A DNA stretch of 64,000 nucleotides from Clostridium drakei (lineage in GTDB: Bacteria; Bacillota; Clostridia; Clostridiales; Clostridiaceae). Position 1 is the stretch's first letter. Each line of letters begins with the position of its first letter. The position numbers were made by a program, and so were the translations under genes. This document shows positions 1 to 8,661 of the stretch, piece after piece. The stretch covers positions 65,574 through 129,573 of the forward strand of contig NZ_JIBU02000012.1 of assembly GCF_000633595.2 (NCBI RefSeq), in the 5' to 3' direction. Under the pieces are notes generated by a model. It saw only the letters and a list, made by a program, of their open reading frames with translations, was not told where the DNA came from and made no database searches.

Positions 1-60
1 CATAAAAGTTAAAATTCAAACTAGTAACTTCAAGTGTACACATATAATTACATTGTTATA
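1..60. repeat. Edge of a dispersed repeat
   Basis: The first 38 bases match 40786-40823 with a single C/T difference, and looser similarity continues for a few tens of bases. At the second site the matched stretch is the outer end of a large inverted repeat plus its flank, so the body of this copy should lie before the window. No coding potential is seen here. The rest of the gap up to the pseudogene at 214 holds one short hairpin (TAGCCT at 125-130 with AGGCTA at 137-142). Confidence 0.7.
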
Positions 61-213
61 AGTAGTTTTAGTAAGTCAAAATTATATTTATAATCGCAAC
101 TTATAATGTTTAAAAATTAAGGCGTAGCCTGCTGCTAGGCTAATATTTCATTTAAAAGCAAGTTACTTCGCTTACATACGCTTAAGTCGCATTATTTTTA
201 TAAATTCTATATT

Positions 214-979
214 TTACTTGATAACATCTAAGCTAAAAAAAGAATTTGCTATATTAGCAAAAGAAACAGCGTTTGAAATCATAGCAGGATGAAATCCAGT
301 ATCAAATAAATGCATTTTTCCGTTTTTAACTTTTAAGATTATATTCTGAATACTTTTTTTCAAAATGCTTTTCTAACATTTCATCTTTTTTACTTCCAGT
401 GAGTAATATTTCGGTTTTTAGACTTGTTAGTGGTTTTCTAAATAAATTAGTATTTTTATTGGCAAACTCACAAAAAGCATTTGTATCATTATCAATAACT
501 TGTTCCCAATCGTTGCCGTTACATAAAGAATAAAAGTGTCTTGCTTCATCAATTTGTTTTGATAATTCACGTTGTTCTCTAAGTTGATTACAAAAATCTG
601 ATTCTAAAGTTTCACCATTAAAGCTATCAGCAATTACTTTCATAACTAGGTCAGGTCTTTCAAGACATACATTTAGTGCAGTCCATGCACCACCACTTGT
701 ACCTATAATATTTACTTTTTTATAGCGTAAATGTTCTATAAGTTGTATCACCTGCATTGATTCATCAAACCATAAGTTTATAGGAAATTTGTTTAAGTGT
801 TGAGAACGTCCATATCCTAAAAAATCTATTAAAACCAACTTATATTTATCTTTATACAAATTAAGGATAGCTTCAAACATTTTTGAAGAAGCAGTATTTC
901 CATGCAGCAAAAACAGGGGAGTACCTATTCCTACTTCTTCATAATAAATATTTTTGTTGTTGTACTTAAAATATGACAT
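214..979 (-). pseudogene. Alpha/beta hydrolase, frameshifted near its 3' end
   Basis: The intact part (979 down to 326, 217 codons) is an alpha/beta hydrolase of unknown substrate: oxyanion region LFLLHGNT near residue 28 and nucleophile elbow GTSGGAW near residue 97. It stops early, before the catalytic histidine. The other frame directly downstream reads NGKMHLFDTGFHPAMISNAV and continues to a stop at 214; this is the missing C-terminus with the expected histidine in FHPAM. Reading three instead of four A residues at about 331-334 joins the two frames, so this is a one-base indel in an A run, either real or a sequencing error. I chose ATG at 979 because GAGGTGA lies 8 bases upstream; the GTG at 991 overlaps that site. 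A terminator separates it from the upstream gene at 1028. Confidence 0.75.
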
Positions 980-1018
980 GCCAATTATCACCTCTCTTAA
1001 TATTTGAAAATAAAAATA

Positions 1019-1044
1019 CTAAGTACCTTAACTAAAGTACTTAG
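1019..1044 (-). terminator. Rho-independent terminator after DUF1294 gene
   Basis: CTAAGTACC at 1019-1027 pairs with GTACTTAG at 1037-1044. On the minus strand the stem is followed by TATTTTTATTTT. The stem includes the stop codon of the gene ending at 1028. Confidence 0.65.
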
Positions 1045-1288
1045 CAAATATAAATATTTGAATAATAAGTATTACTGGTATTCCAATTGTAAATCTTTTA
1101 TGCTTGGTTTTATGTCTAAATAAATACATGCCTATAAGTATACCAGGACTTCCAAGGAGAAGTGATGTGACAAAGAGAGTTTTTTCAGGTATTCTCCATT
1201 TGCCTTTTTGAGATTTACTTTTATCAGAATGCATTAAAAATATTCCATATAAGTTTATAACTAAGATATAACATAAAAAAACTTTCAT
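1028..1288 (-). CDS. DUF1294 family small membrane protein
   Basis: An 86-residue integral membrane protein. The motif MHSDKSKSQKGKWRIPE followed by LLGSPG, GMYLFRHKTKH and FTIGIP matches the DUF1294 family, whose function is not known. Three hydrophobic segments are visible (about residues 3-19, 38-56 and 67-84), close to the whole length expected of the family. No strong Shine-Dalgarno sequence precedes the ATG at 1288, so the start is less certain than the family call. It is transcribed on its own between the lysozyme-like gene and the broken hydrolase. Confidence 0.85.
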   Translation of the reverse strand: MKVFLCYILVINLYGIFLMHSDKSKSQKGKWRIPEKTLFVTSLLLGSPGILIGMYLFRHKTKHKRFTIGIPVILIIQIFIFAKYFS

Positions 1289-1346
1289 TCTTCATATTTA
1301 TATACTTTTTAAAGTATAATTCCTTTTGGAATCCTCCTGTTCGTAA

Positions 1347-2486
1347 TTACTTGCATTTTTCACTTAAATCTTTAAATATAGCTTCTACACCTTTACCCCA
1401 ATTTTTATCTTCAGCATAGCTTTTACCAACCCATAAAAATGGATCTGAATCTTTAGGCATATCTTTAGATAAATTGATAACAGTTCTTGCAGCTATTTTT
1501 GAAGCATCTTTTATATCTGTATTATACTCCTGCCAGCTGTGAAAAACGTTAAAAGGGTTATTGGCAATTTTAGAAGCAAACTTTGTATCTTCAGGCACAA
1601 AGCTTTGTTCTTGTCCAGTTATTGAAAAGAGCACTAGAGGATTTAAATTAAATTCTTTTGCAACAGACATAATAGTAGAAAAATAAGGCTCCTTCACAAG
1701 TAAAGATTTATGTAGAGTTAAAAATTTTTTTAATTTTACTTCATCTATATCTTTATATTTCATGTAATCTGGAAGATGGGCATTTGAAAATTTACAATTA
1801 GTATTTTGCAGTAAACCTTGAGAAACACTTTTTTCCTTGAAAGAATAAAACTTAAAATTACTTTTAGAGCTCATACTATAAGCAACTTTACTTATAGGAT
1901 AAAACATAATAAGGAATATTATAACGATAAAAGTAATAATAGTTTTATTACTAAATTTCAATGTTCCTAAATATTTTAAATAAGTATTTAAAAATTTATA
2001 ATTAGGAGCATTATTTTCAACATTAATGTTACTATCAGTCATATTAACTATAAGTTTATTATCATCAGTATTTTTAACTTTCTTTTTATGGTTAACCTCT
2101 TCTTTAATACCTAAATATGACTTCAAATCTTCATCTTTAATTGGATTATCTATATTTAAGTTAATCCAGTTTGTTAATAAGCTTGTACAATTAGTTTTTA
2201 ATTTATTTTCCATCAAACAGCAATCGAAAACATCATACATAGTAATTGAGGTCTTATTTTTGGCAAAGGTATTTTTTAGTATATTTACTTTTATAGAAGA
2301 TTTATATTCATTTGGTATTCCTTCCAATTTTGTGTATAGTATATGATGAATGGTGTTTGAAAGCATACTAGCTCTTTCTTTAGTTTGATTTTTAGCATAC
2401 TTTTTATCAATATAATTTTTAAAAGTTTGAATATCATTTCTATTTATAACTTTTTTTGCTCTTAATTCATCTGTAAATTTATCCAT
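1347..2486 (-). CDS. Membrane-anchored lysozyme-like (glucosaminidase-type) protein
   Basis: A 379-residue protein with a charged N-terminal half (about 1-180, no recognised domain), one transmembrane segment (about 183-203, ITFIVIIFLIMFYPISKVAY) and an extracytoplasmic C-terminal domain. In the last 120 residues, YFSTIMSVAKEFNLNPLVLF, GQEQSF, NNPFNVF and KIAARTVINL resemble the lysozyme/glucosaminidase fold, with E of GQEQSF a candidate catalytic acid. The large cytoplasmic N-terminal part is unusual for an autolysin and might sense or tether something. I took ATG at 2486 because AGGTTG lies 8 bases upstream; the GTG at 2495 overlaps that site. The enzymatic activity is inferred, not certain. 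Confidence 0.6.
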   Translation of the reverse strand: MDKFTDELRAKKVINRNDIQTFKNYIDKKYAKNQTKERASMLSNTIHHILYTKLEGIPNEYKSSIKVNILKNTFAKNKTSITMYDVFDCCLMENKLKTNCTSLLTNWINLNIDNPIKDEDLKSYLGIKEEVNHKKKVKNTDDNKLIVNMTDSNINVENNAPNYKFLNTYLKYLGTLKFSNKTIITFIVIIFLIMFYPISKVAYSMSSKSNFKFYSFKEKSVSQGLLQNTNCKFSNAHLPDYMKYKDIDEVKLKKFLTLHKSLLVKEPYFSTIMSVAKEFNLNPLVLFSITGQEQSFVPEDTKFASKIANNPFNVFHSWQEYNTDIKDASKIAARTVINLSKDMPKDSDPFLWVGKSYAEDKNWGKGVEAIFKDLSEKCK

Positions 2487-2708
2487 AATTTTCACAACCT
2501 GTAAAAAATATTATACCGTATTATAATTTTATCGTAGTTTTAAAAAAAAACTTTATATTTATTACTATTATATAGTAATTTGTTGAAAAAGTAATACTTA
2601 GATACAATAAGTATACTATAAAACATAAAAATGTCATATTGAAAAAATAGTAAATTTTGAAGGAAAGTGAAATCTTTTGTAGAATAGGTTATTACGGAGG
2701 TGGGATGT

Positions 2709-3536
2709 ATGTTTAACAAGCTACAAGGTGAATTTAATGCGTTTGATGGTACTAAACTATTTTATAGTAAGGACATAGTAGATTCTGCAAAGGCAGTAGT
2801 TGTAATAGTTCATGGCCTTTGTGAGCATTTAGAAAGATATAATTATTTTACAAAGAAACTAAATGATTTTGGTTATACAGTTTATAGATTTGATAATAGA
2901 GGTCATGGGAAATCTGGAGGAGAAAGAGGCTACATAGAAAATTTTCAGGATTTTTTTAAGGATGCAGATAAAGTGGTGGATATGGCTTTAGAAGAAAATA
3001 AAGGATTGCCTGTATTTATGTTTGGGCATAGCATGGGAGGATTTATTACAGCAGGTTATGGAATGAAATATAAAAATAAATTAAAGGGCCAAATATTATC
3101 AGGGCCTGCAATCACGGAACCTCATGCTTTTAAAGACTTAAAAAAGGATAATTATTTTGAAAAACATCCAAGAGAAAAATCGCCTAACGCTTTATCGAAA
3201 TTTATTTGTAGAGATGAGAATGTAGTTAAAGATTATGATAATGATCCTCTTGTACTTAAAGAAACAAACATAAAACTTTTAGGAGAAGCATTTATAAAAG
3301 GCTCTAAATGGATTAGTGAAAATATTAAAAACTATGAGTATCCATGCCTTATACTTCATGGAGAAATGGATAGAATAGTTAAAAATGAGGCTTCTAAATG
3401 GATGTTCAATAATATAAACTCTGATGATAAATCTATGAAGATATATCCAAAATGCTATCATGAGATATTAAGTGAAAAAGAGGAAAAAGATGATATTATA
3501 GAGGATATACATAGGTGGATTGAAGAGAGAATTTAA
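2709..3536 (+). CDS. Alpha/beta hydrolase, monoacylglycerol lipase-like
   Basis: A serine hydrolase of the lysophospholipase/monoacylglycerol lipase family (Hydrolase_4 type), 275 residues, no signal peptide, so probably cytoplasmic. Visible motifs are the oxyanion motif VIVHGLCEHLERY, the family-typical FDNRGHGKSGG, the nucleophile elbow GHSMGG, an aspartate in LHGEMDRIV and the histidine in YPKCYHEIL near the end. The length is normal. Translation should begin at ATG 2709: GGAGG at 2696-2700 lies 8 bases upstream, whereas the in-frame GTG at 2700 overlaps that site. It stands alone between convergent and co-directional autolysin-type genes. Confidence 0.85.
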   Translation: MFNKLQGEFNAFDGTKLFYSKDIVDSAKAVVVIVHGLCEHLERYNYFTKKLNDFGYTVYRFDNRGHGKSGGERGYIENFQDFFKDADKVVDMALEENKGLPVFMFGHSMGGFITAGYGMKYKNKLKGQILSGPAITEPHAFKDLKKDNYFEKHPREKSPNALSKFICRDENVVKDYDNDPLVLKETNIKLLGEAFIKGSKWISENIKNYEYPCLILHGEMDRIVKNEASKWMFNNINSDDKSMKIYPKCYHEILSEKEEKDDIIEDIHRWIEERI

Positions 3537-3631
3537 AGAATTTTTGTAAACAATTTAATTTAACTGGTGCAAAATATTCTCATTATGTAGTATACTAATA
3601 TGGATTTGAATTTAAAGACAGGAGAGGCTTA

Positions 3632-4579
3632 ATGGGAAAAAAAATAAATAATTTACTTAAAATAATTGTTGTACTAGTTTTCTTTTGTGGAATTTTTAGT
3701 ATAGCAAAATATTATATATATAAACATGAGCATATAAATACAAAAAATATTAATATGAATCTTTATATTGATACTACAGATAGTGTAAGTAAAGATAAAC
3801 TTCAAGTAAATTGGAAACAACTTGCTGCTATTGATGGAGTTAGGTACAAAAATGATTTTTCAAAGGTAAGTGGAGAAAATATAACGAAACTGGCAAGTAT
3901 GTTTTTAGTGAAAAACACATCAGTGCATAATGTTGGAAATAGTAAATATAAACTTTTAAGTTTAGATGAAGTTTTGGACAAGCTATCTTTAAAAAAGAGT
4001 GAAAAGGAAAAAGTATATAGATATTTAAAAGATTTAGATTCTGTAGCATTAAATAGAAAGTTAAAAGATGATCCTTCTTATAAAAAGTTTATAGATGAAT
4101 TGACTCCAGAAGCGATTGACATATATAATAGGTATGGTATTTTACCTTCTGTAACTATATCACAAGCAATATTAGAATCAGGATGGGGAAAATCAGAACT
4201 TGCTTCCAAATCTAATAATTTATTTGGCATAAAAGCGGATAGTAGTTGGAAGGGAAAAAGCGTAATTATGAAAACTTCTGAGTATTATGATAAAATTATA
4301 AAAGATTCCTTTAGAGTTTATGCTAGTAAAAGTGAGTCACTAAAGGATTATGGTGATTTTCTTTATAAAAATAAGAGATATAAGGACAAAGGTGTTTTAT
4401 CAGCATTAAATTATAGAGATCAAGCAGAAGCTATAGAAAAAGCTGGATATAGTACTGTACAAGATAAAAAAGGTAATGAAATTTATGCAGATTTAGTTAT
4501 AAAAATAATAAAAGAGAACAATCTTCAACTTATAGATAATAAGGTTCAACTAGAAAAAAGCCAAGCATTATCTAAGTGA
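3632..4579 (+). CDS. GH73 endo-beta-N-acetylglucosaminidase (autolysin)
   Basis: Cleaves peptidoglycan glycan strands. The 315-residue protein has an N-terminal hydrophobic segment (about 7-26) acting as a signal anchor, a spacer of about 120 residues, and a C-terminal GH73/LytD-type domain (about 150-300). Visible motifs are AIDIYNRYGILPSVTISQA, ILESGWGKSELA (E is the expected catalytic acid), SNNLFGIK and FRVYAS, then YGDFL and YADLVIKII. There is no cell-wall-binding repeat, so it probably works at the membrane. An AGGAG sequence precedes the ATG. It is followed by a strong hairpin at 4658-4688 that probably ends its transcript. Confidence 0.9.
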   Translation: MGKKINNLLKIIVVLVFFCGIFSIAKYYIYKHEHINTKNINMNLYIDTTDSVSKDKLQVNWKQLAAIDGVRYKNDFSKVSGENITKLASMFLVKNTSVHNVGNSKYKLLSLDEVLDKLSLKKSEKEKVYRYLKDLDSVALNRKLKDDPSYKKFIDELTPEAIDIYNRYGILPSVTISQAILESGWGKSELASKSNNLFGIKADSSWKGKSVIMKTSEYYDKIIKDSFRVYASKSESLKDYGDFLYKNKRYKDKGVLSALNYRDQAEAIEKAGYSTVQDKKGNEIYADLVIKIIKENNLQLIDNKVQLEKSQALSK

Positions 4580-4624
4580 TTAAATAGTTGAAATTTGTCT
4601 ATAATTAAAAATACAAAAATATTT

Positions 4625-4654
4625 AGTGCCACAGCAGGGATACACAAGGTGGCA
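4625..4654 (+). promoter_or_regulatory. Hairpin with alternative pairing to the next terminator
   Basis: TGCCAC at 4627-4632 pairs with GTGGCA at 4649-4654 around a 16-base loop (AGCAGGGATACACAAG). The overlapping AGTGCC at 4625-4630 can instead pair with GGCACT at 4663-4668, which is in the left arm of the adjacent terminator. That mutual exclusion is the layout of an attenuator or riboswitch. I do not recognise the aptamer, and the site may simply be the 3' end of the glucosaminidase transcript. Confidence 0.35.
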
Positions 4655-4657
4655 GCA

Positions 4658-4688
4658 AAATAGGCACTTGAATTTCAAGTGCCTATTT
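4658..4688 (+). terminator. Strong terminator-like palindrome upstream of hydrogenase operon
   Basis: A perfect inverted repeat, AAATAGGCACTTGAA at 4658-4672 against 4674-4688. It lies after the glucosaminidase gene and 197 bases before the cytochrome b5-like gene. It is symmetrical and A/T-flanked, so it could work in either direction. Confidence 0.75.
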
Positions 4689-4884
4689 AAATTTAATATA
4701 TTCTTGAAATATCATATCTAGGTAACATCTCTAAGTACATGTATTTATGAACATATTCTTAAAATTTCCTCCACTAGAAAATTTAAATGAGCACAGTCAT
4801 TTGATAAATTATTGTAGAATTTTCAGTAATAAATTTAGGGTTTTAAAATATATTTACATTGAAGATTATAAAAGGGGGAAATTT

Positions 4885-5307
4885 ATGGACAAACGAACTT
4901 CTCAAGAACTTAAAAATATGCTTCAAGAAATAAATTATTATAGGAAATTGATTAATGATTCTATATGCCCTTATGAAAAAATATATTTGATAAATACAAT
5001 AGCTTATAAGACAACAGAAATTTTAGATGATATAAATATGAATGAAAATATGGAAAGAGAAATGCCAATTCAATCATCAAAGGAATTTACTATTGAAGAA
5101 TTGGCTGAATATGATGGCTCCATGGGAAAACCTGCCTATGTAGCAGTAAATGGTATAGTTTATGATTTAAGTTACATCAGTGTTTGGGGAGGAGGAACTC
5201 ATTTTGGACTATATGCGGGTAGAGATCTTTCAAAGGAGTTTAAAAGCTGCCATGGTAATAAAGTTGAAATGTTAAAAAATCTTCCAGTTGTAGGCAAAAT
5301 TAAGTAA
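4885..5307 (+). CDS. Cytochrome b5-like heme-binding protein
   Basis: A 140-residue soluble protein with an N-terminal helical part (1-65) and a C-terminal cytochrome b5/steroid-binding type domain: FTIEELAEYDGSMGKPAYVA, VNGIVYDLS, WGGGTHFGLYAGRDLS and CHG. The histidines in GGTHFG and CHGN are candidate heme ligands. It starts at ATG 4885 after AAAGGGGG; an upstream in-frame ATG at 4747 has no binding site and would add a poorly conserved extension. It lies 43 bases before the hydrogenase small subunit and is the first gene of that operon, so I infer an electron-transfer role with the hydrogenase. There are no signal peptide and no membrane segment. Confidence 0.8.
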   Translation: MDKRTSQELKNMLQEINYYRKLINDSICPYEKIYLINTIAYKTTEILDDINMNENMEREMPIQSSKEFTIEELAEYDGSMGKPAYVAVNGIVYDLSYISVWGGGTHFGLYAGRDLSKEFKSCHGNKVEMLKNLPVVGKIK

Positions 5308-5350
5308 ATGCTTTAATTTATAAGAGAAATATATAATGGGGGGATAAATT

Positions 5351-6184
5351 TTGCCTTTAATGAAACTTGTATATGAGGCTATAGATAAAATCAATAGAGG
5401 AATAGTCAAAAAACCTAATTTTATTTGGCTTGAATGTACTGGATGTGAGGGGAATATAATTTCTTTTCTCAATGCAGATAAACCAGATTTTAAATATTTT
5501 CTTAATCAAATGGTAAATTTAAAATACAGCAATAGTTTAATGCAGCCTGATGGAGAAAGAGCTTATGAAAATTTTCTAGAAACTTTGAATACAGATTTTA
5601 TACTTGGAGTAGAAGGAGCCATTACAAAAAAAGATAATGGCTTTTATACATTAATGGCGTATTATAACGGAAAACAAATATCTGCAGCAGAAGGAGTTAG
5701 CTTGGCAGCAGCAAAGACAAAAAAAATAATAGCTATAGGTACTTGTGCTTCCTTTGGAGGAATATCTGCTGCAAAACCCAATCCTACTGGTTGTATGAGT
5801 TTAAGTGAATTTTTAAATAGGAAGATTATAAATATTCCTGGGTGTCCAGCAAATCCTTTATGGGTTATAGGAACTATTGCCAGTCTAATTTTATATGGTG
5901 AGATAGATGTTGATGACAAAGGTAGGCCATTAATGTTTTATAGAGAAACTAATCACACTGATTGTGAAAGACGTTCATATTTTGATAATAATATATTTGC
6001 AAAAAAACTTGGAGAACATGAATGTATGTTTAAACTTGGATGTAGAGGACCTATAACAAAAGCTTATTGCCCTTTAGGAAAGTGGAATTCAAGAATGAAT
6101 TGGCCTGTAGAAAATAATACTCCTTGTATAGGTTGTGCTAGTGAATATTTTCCAGATGGCACAGAGCCTTTTATAAGGTATTAA
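5351..6184 (+). CDS. NiFe hydrogenase small subunit (no Tat signal)
   Basis: The Fe-S electron-transfer subunit of a NiFe hydrogenase, 277 residues. Cluster ligands are visible in order: WLECTGCEGN near the N-terminus, GTCASFGG, PGCPANP, then NHTDCERRS, GEHECMFKLGCRGP for the distal site and CPLGKWNS with PCIGCASE for the medial site, suggesting three clusters. It begins at TTG 5351 with GGGGGG 7 bases upstream; the ATG at 5360 is too far from that site. There is no twin-arginine signal and no C-terminal membrane anchor, so the enzyme is probably cytoplasmic, unlike classical periplasmic uptake enzymes. The large subunit follows after 17 bases. Confidence 0.93.
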   Translation: MPLMKLVYEAIDKINRGIVKKPNFIWLECTGCEGNIISFLNADKPDFKYFLNQMVNLKYSNSLMQPDGERAYENFLETLNTDFILGVEGAITKKDNGFYTLMAYYNGKQISAAEGVSLAAAKTKKIIAIGTCASFGGISAAKPNPTGCMSLSEFLNRKIINIPGCPANPLWVIGTIASLILYGEIDVDDKGRPLMFYRETNHTDCERRSYFDNNIFAKKLGEHECMFKLGCRGPITKAYCPLGKWNSRMNWPVENNTPCIGCASEYFPDGTEPFIRY

Positions 6185-6201
6185 GGAAGGGGAAATTTAT
6201 T

Positions 6202-7602
6202 ATGGATACAAGGATAACTATAGAACCAATAACTAGAATTAGTGGACCTTTAAGTATGGAGGTTGAAATTGAAAAGAATAAAATAGTAAATGCTAAAAGC
6301 AGTGGAGTATTGTTTAGAGGTTTTGAAAGTATGTTAAAGGGAAGGCCTCCATTAGATGCTGTGTATTTTACTGAAAGGATATGTGGCATATGTTCAACTG
6401 CACATGGAGTGGTTGCAAGCTTAGCTCTAGAAGATGCTTTAAAGGTAAAACCAGATAAAAATGGAGTAAGAATAAGAGATTTTGCCCATGGAGCTGACTT
6501 TATTCAAAATATTATAAGACAGATTTGTATTTTTGTATTTCCTGATTATGCTAAGATAAAGGAAGTTCCGGGAAGTATAGATTATGATTTTAGACTTCCT
6601 GATAAGTTAACACAAAAAATCAGTGAGGACTATTTAAAAGCATTAGAATATAGCCGTTTTGCTCATGAAATGGTAGCTATTATTGGAGGAAAAGCTCCTC
6701 ATAATCATGGTGTATTTGTAGGAGGAACTACTGCAAATTTGGATGCTTCTAAAATAATAAGACTTAAATATTTGCTGCAGCAAATTCACGAATTTATATG
6801 TTCAGATATGATTGAGGATATAAACATTATATCAGCATATTATCCAGAATATTTTAATATGGGAGCAGGAACGAAGAACCTTTTGACATTTGGTTTATTT
6901 AATGATTTACCTGAAAAGGAATTAGTTTATGTTTACCCTTCTGTATATATCGATGATAAAAAAAGCAGCTTAGATGTAGATGCTATAAAAGAAGGTGTAG
7001 AATATTCTTGGTATAAAAATACAAAATCCAATACAGTGCCATCTGAGAAACCTTCAGAATTAGATATAAAAAAACCTGGAGCTTATACTTTTATAAAAGC
7101 ACCTAGATATAGAGGAAAAGTTGTTCAAGTAGGTCCTTTGGCGCGTATGATTTTAGGTGGCTACTACAAATACAATGTATCAACTATGGATAGGTTAATT
7201 GCTAGAGTACTTGAAGGTAAAATATTATCAGAAAAAATGCTTGAACTTTTAGATTTTATAAGGCCAATACCAGCAGTTCAAAATCAGTATATAATTCCTG
7301 AAAGTGCAGAAGGAAAAGGACTTTATGATGCAGTAAGAGGAGCACTTGGACATTGGATAAAAATAGAAAATGGAGTTATAAAAAATTATGATATAATCAC
7401 CCCAACAGTGTGGAATCTTTCACCTAAAGATAGTGTGTCACAGCATGGGGCTATTGAAGAATCACTTATAGGTACTGAAATTCAAAATGTAAAAAATCCG
7501 GTGGAAATAGGAAGAATAATTCGCTCTTTTGATCCTTGTGTATCTTGTGCAACTCATGTGACTACAGATTGTTGTAAAGACTATAATATTGAAATTGTAT
7601 AA
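6202..7602 (+). CDS. NiFe hydrogenase large subunit
   Basis: Carries the Ni-Fe active site that cleaves or forms H2; 466 residues. The L1 motif ERICGICSTAHG lies near residue 58, and the C-terminal L2 motif is DPCVSCATH. The residues after this histidine, VTTDCCKDYNIEIV, are the peptide removed by the maturation protease encoded at 8658. All four Ni-ligand cysteines are present, so the enzyme should be functional. A G-rich Shine-Dalgarno site precedes the ATG. It is followed by hypA, hypB and the protease, so structural and maturation genes are probably co-transcribed. Confidence 0.95.
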   Translation: MDTRITIEPITRISGPLSMEVEIEKNKIVNAKSSGVLFRGFESMLKGRPPLDAVYFTERICGICSTAHGVVASLALEDALKVKPDKNGVRIRDFAHGADFIQNIIRQICIFVFPDYAKIKEVPGSIDYDFRLPDKLTQKISEDYLKALEYSRFAHEMVAIIGGKAPHNHGVFVGGTTANLDASKIIRLKYLLQQIHEFICSDMIEDINIISAYYPEYFNMGAGTKNLLTFGLFNDLPEKELVYVYPSVYIDDKKSSLDVDAIKEGVEYSWYKNTKSNTVPSEKPSELDIKKPGAYTFIKAPRYRGKVVQVGPLARMILGGYYKYNVSTMDRLIARVLEGKILSEKMLELLDFIRPIPAVQNQYIIPESAEGKGLYDAVRGALGHWIKIENGVIKNYDIITPTVWNLSPKDSVSQHGAIEESLIGTEIQNVKNPVEIGRIIRSFDPCVSCATHVTTDCCKDYNIEIV

Positions 7603-7653
7603 ATTAATTTAGGCATTTTTAGAATGCAATATACATTTAGGGAGATGGTAAAA

Positions 7654-7995
7654 TTGCATGAGATTTCCATAATGGAAAGCACTATAGATATTGTACTTAA
7701 AAAGGCTGAGGAATGTAATTTTAAGATTATAAGAAAAGTTACATTAAAAATTGGAGAGTTGTCAGGAGTAATGGATGAAGCTTTAAATTTTGCATTTAGT
7801 GAACTTAAAAATTATTCCATTTTGAAGGATGCAGAGCTTTGTATAGATAAAATAAAAGCAAGAGCTTATTGTAAAAATTGTGATATAAACTATGACATAG
7901 ATCATTTTAATAAGCTTTGTCCTATTTGTGGAGGCTTCTCTTCAAAGATTATAACTGGATATGAATTATATTTATATTCTATAGAAGGAGAATAA
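7654..7995 (+). CDS. hypA: HypA, hydrogenase nickel incorporation protein
   Basis: Delivers nickel to the large subunit together with HypB. Starting at TTG 7654 gives the invariant N-terminus MHEISIMES, whose His2 binds nickel; GGGAG about 9 bases upstream supports this. The upstream ATG at 7624 would bury that histidine and is rejected. The 113-residue protein has the HypA zinc site as YCKNC and LCPICGG. It follows the large subunit by 51 bases and precedes hypB by 3 bases. Confidence 0.92.
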   Translation: MHEISIMESTIDIVLKKAEECNFKIIRKVTLKIGELSGVMDEALNFAFSELKNYSILKDAELCIDKIKARAYCKNCDINYDIDHFNKLCPICGGFSSKIITGYELYLYSIEGE

Positions 7996-7998
7996 AAT

Positions 7999-8661
7999 AT
8001 GAGTGAAATTAAAGTTATTGTAAATATGCTTCATACTAATGAAGAAATTGCTTTAGAAAATAAAAAGATTTTTGATGATGAAAATATATTTGTAATAAAT
8101 TTGATGAGTGCGCCAGGTTCAGGTAAAACATCTATACTTGAAAAGTTAATTTGCAGTATTAAAAAGCATTTAAATATTGCAGTAATAGAAGGTGATATAT
8201 ACACTACTAAGGATGCAGATAGGATAGAAGCTAAAGGGATTCCAGTGGTACAAATAAATACTTCAGGAGCTTGCCATTTAGATGCAGATATGATAAGAGA
8301 AGCAGTGCTTAATTTAGATTTGAGAAATTTAGATATGATTATAATAGAAAATGTGGGGAATTTAGTGTGTCCTGCAGAATTTGAAGTAGGAGAAGACATG
8401 AAAGCATGTGTGCTCAGTATAACAGAAGGAAATGACAAACCATTAAAATACCCACTTATGTTTGAAAAAAGTGAAGTATTGATTTTAAATAAAATAGATC
8501 TAATTGATTTTACTAATTTTAGCAAGGAAGAATTTTATAAGGATATTAACACAGTGAATTCTAAAATTAAAGTTTTTGAAACTTCCTGTACTAATAATAA
8601 AGGGATAGATGAATTATCCAATTGGATTTTAGAAAAAGCCAATGAAAAAATATCAATATGA
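7999..8661 (+). CDS. hypB: HypB, hydrogenase nickel incorporation GTPase
   Basis: A SIMIBI-class GTPase that powers nickel insertion. The 220-residue protein has Walker A SAPGSGKTS near residue 36, EGDIYTTKDADR, the metal-site motif GACHLDADM, IIENVGNLVCPAEF, and guanine specificity ILNKIDL. The N-terminal His-rich nickel-storage stretch of some HypB proteins is absent, as in many anaerobes. It begins 3 bases after hypA with AGAAGGAG upstream, and its stop overlaps the next start by 4 bases, indicating translational coupling. Confidence 0.95.
   Translation: MSEIKVIVNMLHTNEEIALENKKIFDDENIFVINLMSAPGSGKTSILEKLICSIKKHLNIAVIEGDIYTTKDADRIEAKGIPVVQINTSGACHLDADMIREAVLNLDLRNLDMIIIENVGNLVCPAEFEVGEDMKACVLSITEGNDKPLKYPLMFEKSEVLILNKIDLIDFTNFSKEEFYKDINTVNSKIKVFETSCTNNKGIDELSNWILEKANEKISI

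Noticed and set aside
2026-2346. 106-codon plus-strand frame opposite the lysozyme-like gene
   Set aside because: Antisense shadow of a Lys/Asn-rich coding sequence, reading as Leu/Phe-rich peptide without a ribosome site.
8031-8525. 164-codon minus-strand frame opposite hypB
   Set aside because: It is the antisense shadow of an unmistakable HypB, with no ribosome site and a Ser/Ile-rich nonsense composition.
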